Assembly: GCA_030631505.1 (NCBI GenBank)
Contig: DAOVKX010000042.1
Location: 1 to 8,843 of the forward strand
Length of the DNA stretch: 8,843 nucleotides
Direction of reading: 5' to 3'
Source: Candidatus Nanohaloarchaea archaeon
Lineage (GTDB): Archaea; EX4484-52; DAOVKX01
Position 1 is the first letter of the stretch. The number at the start of each line of letters is the position of its first letter. This document shows positions 4,765-8,843 of this stretch, piece by piece. The position numbers and the translations under genes are program-made. Below the pieces are notes generated by a model that ran no database searches, was not told where the DNA came from, and saw only the letters and a list, made by a program, of their open reading frames with translations.

Positions 4765-7113
4765 ATGCCTACAGTAAACCTTAATAAAAAAAGAGTATTG
4801 AAATACTTAGGCAGGAAAATAGATGATGGTGTCCTGAAAGAGAAAATACCTATGATTGGTACTGATTTGGAAAACATAACCAAAGATGAAATCATAGTTG
4901 AGATATTCCCAAATCGGCCTGATATGCTCTCTGAAGAGGGCTTTGCAAGGGCATTAAAAGGATTTCTAAGTATAGAAACAGGGCTAAAAGACTACAAAAT
5001 CAGGAAAAGTGGATATAAGATTATTGTTGACAAATCAGTTTCTATGCGACCTTACACTGCTTGCGCTATTGTTAAAAATATTAAGTTCAATGATGAAAGA
5101 ATCCAGCAAATCATGCAGATACAGGAAAAACTTGCAATAACTCATGGAAGAAACAGGAAGAAATCTGCATACGGGTTGTATCCCTTAAAAGGCATTAATT
5201 TCCCGGTACATTATGTTGCAAAAGATCCAAAGAAAATTAAGTTTACGCCTTTAGGTTTTAAACAGGAAATGAGTGCAACAGAAGTTGAACAGGTTCATCC
5301 AAAAGGCAAAGAATATAAACATATTGCTGAAGGGTGGAGTAAATACCCCTTCTTCATTGATGGTAAAGATAATATAATGTGTATGCTTCCGTATACCAAT
5401 TCTGAAGATACAGGGAAAATTGATGAGAACACAGAAGAGGTTTTTATTGAGTGTACTGGTGTGGATTTACAAAATGTAATGATAGCTCTTAACATGTTTG
5501 TTACACTGCTAGCAGATATGGGAGGGATTGTTTATAGTATAGATATAGTCTATCCAAATAAAACAATTACAACTCCTAATATTGCTCCTAAAAAAATGAT
5601 TCTGAATATTGATTATGTAAATAAACTGCTTGGTCTGGATTTGAAACCAAAAGAAGTTAAGAACTACCTTGAAATGATGAGATTTGGCGTTAAGGGCAAC
5701 TCAAAGAAACTGCAGGTTATGGTTCCCTGCTACAGGACAGATATATTGCATCCGATTGACCTTGTTGAAGATGTTGCGATTGCTTACGGCTATGAAAATT
5801 TCAAAGAAGAACTCCCTGAAGTTGCCACAATCGGCGAGGAAAACTCAAAAACTGTATTTGCGAGAAAAGTTGCCGAAGTCTGCGTTGGTCTGGAGTTACT
5901 AGAATGCCTATCATATCATTTGACCAGTGAAAATATCCTGTTTGAAAAAACCAACAGGAAAGAAAAAGAAACTGTGCGAACATCAAATTCAGTCAATGAA
6001 GATTATAATGTTTTAAGAAATTCCCTGCTTCCGGGGCTGATGAAAATTCTGTCAGAAAACACAAGGCACGAATATCCGCAGAAACTGTTTGAAATCGGAA
6101 GTGTTATTAAGCCAAACCAGAAAAGTGAAACAAAAGTTGAGGAGAATGTGCATCTAAGCGTTGTTGTTGCAAACAAAGACGCGAATTTCACAGAAATCAA
6201 AGCTATTCTTGACGCTGTTTTCAGGGCGATTGGAGTTAGTTATAAATTAAAGGAGAAAAATCATGGCCCTTTTACTCCCGGGAGAAGTGCAGACATCCTG
6301 ATTGGAAATACTATTATCGGTGAAATCGGTGAAATTCATCCGCAGGTTATAATCAACTTCGGTATGGAAGTTCCTGTGATTGGATTTGAAATTAATCTTG
6401 AAGATGTTTTTAGTGTTGATTCGGGAGATGATGCTAAAGAACTCAAAAACATGCAGAGTAATGAAGTGATCAAAGGAATTTCAAGTAATGCTTTATTTTA
6501 CACAAAACCATATGATACTGCTTTTAGTGCAACAGTAACAAAAATAAAGGGAAAAGAAGTTGTTTTAGATAAAACTTTGTTTTATCCTGAAGGCGGCGGG
6601 GTGCCTTCAGATACAGGACAGATTAATGATTCTACAGTTGTTGATGTAAGAAAAGACGGAGACCAGATTGTTCATGTTCTGAAAGCTGTTCCTTTGTTTA
6701 TGGTTGGGGATAAAATAAAAGGGATAATTAACTGGGACCGGAGATACAAACTTATGAGACTGCATACTGCCATTCATTTAGTTGGTAATATTTATTCCAA
6801 ATTATTCGGAAAATTGGCTATAGTTGGCAGCAATGTTTCCGAAGATAAAAGCAGAGTTGATTTGACAACTGAAAAATTCACAGCTGAAGACCTTGAGAAT
6901 ATAGAGAAACAAATGAAAAAGGATATTGTTGCTGATTTAAAAATAAAATGTTGGGATGATGGGAAGAAAAAAGATTTCAGGTGGTCGCAGATTGGCGATT
7001 ATGCACCAATACCCTGCGGAGGCCTGCATGTCAAATCAACAAAAGAAATCGGAAAAGTAAAGTTAAAAAAGAAAGCAATTGGGAAAGGAAAAATACGGAT
7101 AGAGTGTATTTAG
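4765..7113 (+). CDS. pheT: Phenylalanyl-tRNA synthetase beta subunit fused to an AlaX-type tRNA-editing domain
   Basis: This protein has 782 residues; archaeal PheT is usually near 550. Residues 1 to about 546 are a complete archaeal beta subunit: start MPTVNLNKKRVLKYLG, B3/B4 editing domain (about 92-259, with ITHGRNRKK and NSEDTG), B5 domain (about 271-346, with HPIDLVEDVAIAYGY) and the catalytic-like core (about 356-546, with GRSADILIG and GEIHPQVI). After a linker (about 547-574) the same frame continues into an AlaX/second-additional-domain fold: LFYTKPYDTAFSATV, FYPEGGG (606-612) then DTG, the zinc site HTAIH (His667, His671) and PCGGLHVKSTKEIG (Cys751, His755), ending GKGKIRIECI. The added part is about 210 residues, close to AlaX-M proteins, which hydrolyse mischarged tRNA-Ala. 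Met563 (ATG 6451) could start a free AlaX but has no Shine-Dalgarno. ATG 4765 is chosen over TTG 4741 because GGTGA (4756-4760) lies 4 nt upstream. Confidence 0.95.
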   Translation: MPTVNLNKKRVLKYLGRKIDDGVLKEKIPMIGTDLENITKDEIIVEIFPNRPDMLSEEGFARALKGFLSIETGLKDYKIRKSGYKIIVDKSVSMRPYTACAIVKNIKFNDERIQQIMQIQEKLAITHGRNRKKSAYGLYPLKGINFPVHYVAKDPKKIKFTPLGFKQEMSATEVEQVHPKGKEYKHIAEGWSKYPFFIDGKDNIMCMLPYTNSEDTGKIDENTEEVFIECTGVDLQNVMIALNMFVTLLADMGGIVYSIDIVYPNKTITTPNIAPKKMILNIDYVNKLLGLDLKPKEVKNYLEMMRFGVKGNSKKLQVMVPCYRTDILHPIDLVEDVAIAYGYENFKEELPEVATIGEENSKTVFARKVAEVCVGLELLECLSYHLTSENILFEKTNRKEKETVRTSNSVNEDYNVLRNSLLPGLMKILSENTRHEYPQKLFEIGSVIKPNQKSETKVEENVHLSVVVANKDANFTEIKAILDAVFRAIGVSYKLKEKNHGPFTPGRSADILIGNTIIGEIGEIHPQVIINFGMEVPVIGFEINLEDVFSVDSGDDAKELKNMQSNEVIKGISSNALFYTKPYDTAFSATVTKIKGKEVVLDKTLFYPEGGGVPSDTGQINDSTVVDVRKDGDQIVHVLKAVPLFMVGDKIKGIINWDRRYKLMRLHTAIHLVGNIYSKLFGKLAIVGSNVSEDKSRVDLTTEKFTAEDLENIEKQMKKDIVADLKIKCWDDGKKKDFRWSQIGDYAPIPCGGLHVKSTKEIGKVKLKKKAIGKGKIRIECI

Positions 7114-7168
7114 ATTAAATTTCAGGCAGATACTCTTCATTTTCTATTGAGTATTTATCTCTTAGTCG

Positions 7169-7190
7169 TTTGTTTATGTTTTTTGAATTT
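7169..7190 (+). terminator. T-rich stretch downstream of pheT
   Basis: The spacer after the pheT stop is rich in T, with TTTGTTTATGTTTTTTG including a run of six T (7179-7184), about 60 nt after the stop. Archaeal intrinsic termination depends mainly on such T tracts rather than hairpins, so this is the likely end of the aromatic/PheRS transcript. The next gene has its own promoter-like box. Confidence 0.4.
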
Positions 7191-7253
7191 TCAGAAGATG
7201 GTAAAATAAAGAAACTTACAATCATTTATGATACCTACAAAATACGCCAGGCA

Positions 7254-7260
7254 TTTAATA
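7254..7260 (+). promoter_or_regulatory. TATA-like box for the CYTH gene
   Basis: TTTAATA is centred about 27 nt before the ATG at 7284, which places the expected start of transcription at the ATG. No Shine-Dalgarno motif is seen in TTAAGTAATTACTATACTCT before the start, consistent with a leaderless mRNA. The AT-rich context makes a chance match possible. Confidence 0.4.
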
Positions 7261-7283
7261 AGATTAAGTAATTACTATACTCT

Positions 7284-7814
7284 ATGAACATTGAAACCGA
7301 GTTGAGAAGTTTCATTACAAAAGAGCAATACTATAGTCTGCTTGACTTCTTTAAAAGAAATGCAACTTTTGTTAAGGAAGATTACCAGGAAACACATTAC
7401 TTTGATTCGGATGCAGATTTAAGAATACAAAGGAATAATTTTTACTCAAAATTATGGCTGAAGAAGGGTAAACTCCATGACGAACAACATGAAGAGATTG
7501 AAATAAAATTTGAAAGGTGTGACTTTGAAAAGCTCGAAAAATTATTCTTGTCTTTGGGTTTCACTGTACAAATAAAATGGTTCAGGAAAAGAAAAGTATT
7601 TATTTGGGATGGTATTAAAGTTTGCCTTGATAAGACAAAAAATTATGGTTACATAATTGAACTTGAAAAATTATGTTCTGAGGATGATAAAGAGAAAACG
7701 TTAAATGAACTTAAGCAAAAATTTAAGGAACTAAATTTACCAATAACCCCCAAAGAAGAATTTGAAAAGAAATTTAAATTTTATAAAGAAAAGTGGAAAA
7801 TATTTAATAACTGA
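7284..7814 (+). CDS. CYTH-domain protein (class IV adenylyl cyclase / triphosphatase superfamily)
   Basis: This is a 176-residue soluble protein of the CYTH superfamily, whose members bind triphosphate substrates in an eight-strand tunnel and act as thiamine-triphosphatase, inorganic triphosphatase or class IV adenylyl cyclase. The N-terminal signature ExExK reads ETELR (residues 4-8), with Arg in place of Lys. The further charged strands expected of the tunnel are present: DLRIQR, KLWLKKGK, EEIEIKFE, FRKRKVF and YIIELEK. The C-terminal third is a Lys/Glu-rich helix region. The family is reasonably secure, but the substrate is not: the motifs do not separate cyclase from triphosphatase, and no neighbouring gene points to cAMP or thiamine metabolism. 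The gene converges on the zinc-ribbon gene with only 12 nt between stop codons, and probably forms its own transcription unit. Confidence 0.8.
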   Translation: MNIETELRSFITKEQYYSLLDFFKRNATFVKEDYQETHYFDSDADLRIQRNNFYSKLWLKKGKLHDEQHEEIEIKFERCDFEKLEKLFLSLGFTVQIKWFRKRKVFIWDGIKVCLDKTKNYGYIIELEKLCSEDDKEKTLNELKQKFKELNLPITPKEEFEKKFKFYKEKWKIFNN

Positions 7815-7826
7815 AAATCTAAAAAA
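7815..7826 (-). terminator. T run after the zinc-ribbon gene
   Basis: Read on the minus strand, the stop codon of the zinc-ribbon gene is followed at once by TTTTTTAGATTTT. This is a plausible archaeal T-tract terminator for that gene. No equally clear T tract follows the CYTH gene on the plus strand in the short convergent gap. Confidence 0.4.
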
Positions 7827-7976
7827 TCACTGAAATAATTTAATATGCTCTCCGGGGGCCATTTTAACATCGCCAATTTCCAGTTCTGAATTGCAGTGAG
7901 TGCAGGTTCCGCGTTTCTTACCCCAGTGCCATTCAAAAGCATTATTGCACTTAGAACAAACAACATTGATTTTCAT
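7827..7976 (-). CDS. Small zinc-ribbon protein, 49 residues
   Basis: A minus-strand frame starts at the ATG complementary to 7974-7976 and ends at the TGA complementary to 7827-7829. The 49-residue product begins MKINVVCSKCNNAFEW and has CxxC at Cys7/Cys10 and CTHC at Cys25/Cys28, separated by 14 residues: a one-knuckle-pair zinc ribbon covering over half of the protein. The strands around the knuckles (INVVCSKC, EWHW, RGTCTHC, LEIGDVKM) fit a rubredoxin-like ribbon. A TATA-like box about 29 nt upstream and a T run directly after the stop make a complete small transcription unit, which supports a real gene. No specific family is recognised; small ribbons of this kind act in nucleic-acid or protein contacts, and no function is claimed. 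Confidence 0.8.
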   Translation of the reverse strand: MKINVVCSKCNNAFEWHWGKKRGTCTHCNSELEIGDVKMAPGEHIKLFQ

Positions 7977-8000
7977 ATACTGTATTATAGTGTTCATAGT

Positions 8001-8009
8001 TTATATATC
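8001..8009 (-). promoter_or_regulatory. TATA-like box for the zinc-ribbon gene
   Basis: On the minus strand GATATATAAAC lies 25-33 nt before the ATG, with purine-rich AAG just upstream as a possible BRE. No Shine-Dalgarno motif separates it from the start, so the mRNA is probably leaderless or nearly so. Confidence 0.5.
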
Positions 8010-8072
8010 TTAGTATATATTAGGCGTATTCTCCCTGTTTTTTGGGTTTTGTGAAGTTGTTGCTCTGTGAAA

Positions 8073-8112
8073 CTCTCCGGGACTGCATGAGAATCTGATT
8101 CTTTCAGGAGAG
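8073..8112. repeat. Nested inverted repeats upstream of ppsA
   Basis: An inner perfect repeat, AGAATC-T-GATTCT (8090-8102), sits within an outer one, CTCTCC (8073-8078) with GGAGAG (8107-8112). The whole lies 10-50 nt upstream of the ppsA TATA-like box and outside its expected transcript. The inner 13-bp dyad is a good size for a dimeric regulator site. No tRNA or box C/D pattern fits. The remainder of the 183-nt spacer between the divergent zinc-ribbon and ppsA genes holds only the two promoter boxes. Confidence 0.35.
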
Positions 8113-8121
8113 CTGAAGTTG

Positions 8122-8129
8122 CATATAAG
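8122..8129 (+). promoter_or_regulatory. TATA-like box for ppsA
   Basis: CATATAAG is centred about 34 nt before the ppsA ATG, predicting a transcript with a leader of under 10 nt. There is no Shine-Dalgarno motif between the box and the start codon, in line with the other single genes in the window. Confidence 0.5.
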
Positions 8130-8159
8130 TTTATTAATCAGCAGATTAAAAATTATAAC

Positions 8160-8843
8160 ATGAACAAGAAATATATTCTCTGGTTTAACCAAATCAACAA
8201 AAAACAGATTTCGTTGGTCGGCGGAAAGTCGGCGAATCTGGGAGAGATGGTAAACAAGGTTAAGGTCCGGATACCGCCGGGGTTTGCCACAACATCCCAT
8301 GCTTATGATGACTTTCTGGATGAAAATAACCTGAGAGGACACATAAAAACCCAGCTAAGCGGATTAAATACACATAATTTAAAACAGTTGCAGCAGGTCG
8401 GGGCTAAGATAAGGGCGGCAATAAAAAGAGGAAAATTATCTGAAAAGATTAAAAAGGAACTTGTCAGGGACTACAGAAAATTAGGCAAAAAAGTAAGGCA
8501 GAAAAACCCTTATGTTGCTGTGAGGTCCAGCGCAACTGCCGAAGACCTGCCTGGAGCGAGTTTTGCCGGGCAGCAGGAGACTTACCTTAATGTGAAAGGA
8601 GAAAAGGAACTGATTCGGGCTATAAAGAAATGTTTTGCGTCTTTATTCACGAACCGGGCAATATCCTATAGGGTTGACAAAGGATTTAACCAGTTCAAAG
8701 TGAAATTATCATGCATTGTCCAGGCAATGGTCAGAAGCGATCTTGGCTCTTCAGGGGTAATGTTTACAATAGAGCCGGATTCCGGCTTTGAAAATGTGAT
8801 TGTAATAAACGGTTCATACGGTTTGGGAGAATATATTGTAAAG
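8160..8843 (+). CDS. ppsA: Phosphoenolpyruvate synthase, N-terminal part (cut by window end)
   Basis: PEP synthase makes PEP from pyruvate and ATP, with release of AMP and phosphate, and feeds gluconeogenesis and, through PEP, the shikimate pathway. The first 228 residues are present, out of roughly 750-800 expected, and are in frame to the window edge. They belong to the ATP-grasp (PPDK N-terminal) domain: VGGKSANLGEM near residue 20, IPPGFATT, then VAVRSSATAEDLPGASFAGQ from residue 119, QETYLNV, IVQAMV and GSYGLGEYIVK at the end. The phosphohistidine and PEP-binding domains lie beyond the window. ATG 8160 gives the usual MNKKYILWFNQI start and fits the TATA spacing. The gene visibly uses more G/C-rich codons (CCG, CGG, GCG, GGG) than the pheT region, which may reflect high expression or a different history. 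Nested inverted repeats upstream suggest regulation. Confidence 0.95.
   Translation, partial: MNKKYILWFNQINKKQISLVGGKSANLGEMVNKVKVRIPPGFATTSHAYDDFLDENNLRGHIKTQLSGLNTHNLKQLQQVGAKIRAAIKRGKLSEKIKKELVRDYRKLGKKVRQKNPYVAVRSSATAEDLPGASFAGQQETYLNVKGEKELIRAIKKCFASLFTNRAISYRVDKGFNQFKVKLSCIVQAMVRSDLGSSGVMFTIEPDSGFENVIVINGSYGLGEYIVK

Larger units (their letters stand above)
7119..7271 (+). pseudogene. Possible remnant of an NTF2/SnoaL-like gene (C-terminal tail)
   Basis: Between pheT and the CYTH gene a short open frame ends at 7269-7271. From ATG 7176 it would encode 31 residues containing MFFEFSEDGKIKKLTIIYD and then RQAFNKIK. The pattern F-x-F-x-x-DGKI-x-x-x-x-x-x-YD resembles the last strand pair of SnoaL/NTF2-like proteins. 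Upstream of the ATG the frame is open back to 7119 but T-rich and not clearly coding, and a TAA closes it at 7116-7118. The most likely reading is the tail of a gene whose front was lost; a genuine tiny protein is possible. The resemblance is from memory of the family pattern and is modest. Confidence 0.3.

Noticed and set aside
6451..7113. A separate alaX gene starting at the in-frame ATG 6451
   Set aside because: No Shine-Dalgarno or promoter-like box precedes it, and no stop codon separates it from PheT; the continuous frame supports a fusion. A minor internal product cannot be excluded.
8060..8120. A structured RNA (tRNA or box C/D sRNA) in the ppsA upstream region
   Set aside because: The inverted repeats do not form a cloverleaf, no TTCGA-like loop is present, and the CTGA motifs are too close to any C-box-like sequence for a C/D guide.
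8010..8342. Minus-strand 110-codon frame across the ppsA start
   Set aside because: It overlaps the ppsA ATP-grasp motifs and the ppsA promoter in antisense; composition looks random.
1..8843. Mobile elements, CRISPR arrays, attachment sites or phage genes
   Set aside because: No transposase, integrase, terminal repeats or spaced direct repeats were found; the window reads as ordinary chromosomal genes.

Overview
The window looks archaeal, and a DPANN or similarly small-genome lineage is possible, though nothing here fixes the phylum. The reasons are: PheRS subunits of the archaeal/eukaryotic type (a long PheS with N-terminal winged-helix regions, and a PheT that starts MPTVNLNKK and has no bacterial C-terminal FDX-ACB domain); Shine-Dalgarno motifs of the GAGG/GGTGA type only in front of operon genes; and monocistronic genes without a Shine-Dalgarno but with a TATA-like box about 25-35 nt before the start codon. 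The DNA is AT-rich and densely coded.

Layout. On the left, on the minus strand, lie the first codons of an unidentified gene (1-29) and a short GH15 glucoamylase-type glycosidase (61-1176). A divergent spacer (1177-1362) separates these from a five-gene plus-strand cluster that fills most of the window: AroQ-type chorismate mutase, prephenate dehydratase with an ACT domain, prephenate/arogenate dehydrogenase, PheS, and an unusually long PheT (1363-7113). After a T-rich spacer holding what may be the tail of a dead NTF2/SnoaL-like gene come a CYTH-domain protein (7284-7814), a convergent 49-residue zinc-ribbon protein on the minus strand (7827-7976), and the start of phosphoenolpyruvate synthase, cut by the window end (8160-8843).

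How the genes work together. Chorismate mutase makes prephenate; the dehydratase and dehydrogenase split it toward phenylalanine and tyrosine; PheS/PheT then load phenylalanine on tRNA-Phe. The five genes are tightly packed (one 26-nt overlap, gaps of 4, 8 and 71 nt), so one transcript probably carries both synthesis and use of phenylalanine. PEP synthase supplies PEP, a shikimate-pathway precursor, but it is a separate transcription unit and the link is only metabolic.

The standout feature is the PheT protein. About 550 residues of normal archaeal PheRS beta subunit continue in frame into about 210 residues of an AlaX-type tRNA-editing domain with all four zinc ligands in place (HxxxH and CxxxH). 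A synthetase subunit that already has its own B3/B4 editing domain therefore carries a second editing module of a different family, normally directed at mischarged tRNA-Ala. I do not know of this architecture being described. A phenylalanine-rich 17-codon reading frame between pheS and pheT, and an altered TRF motif in the dehydratase, are secondary points of interest.
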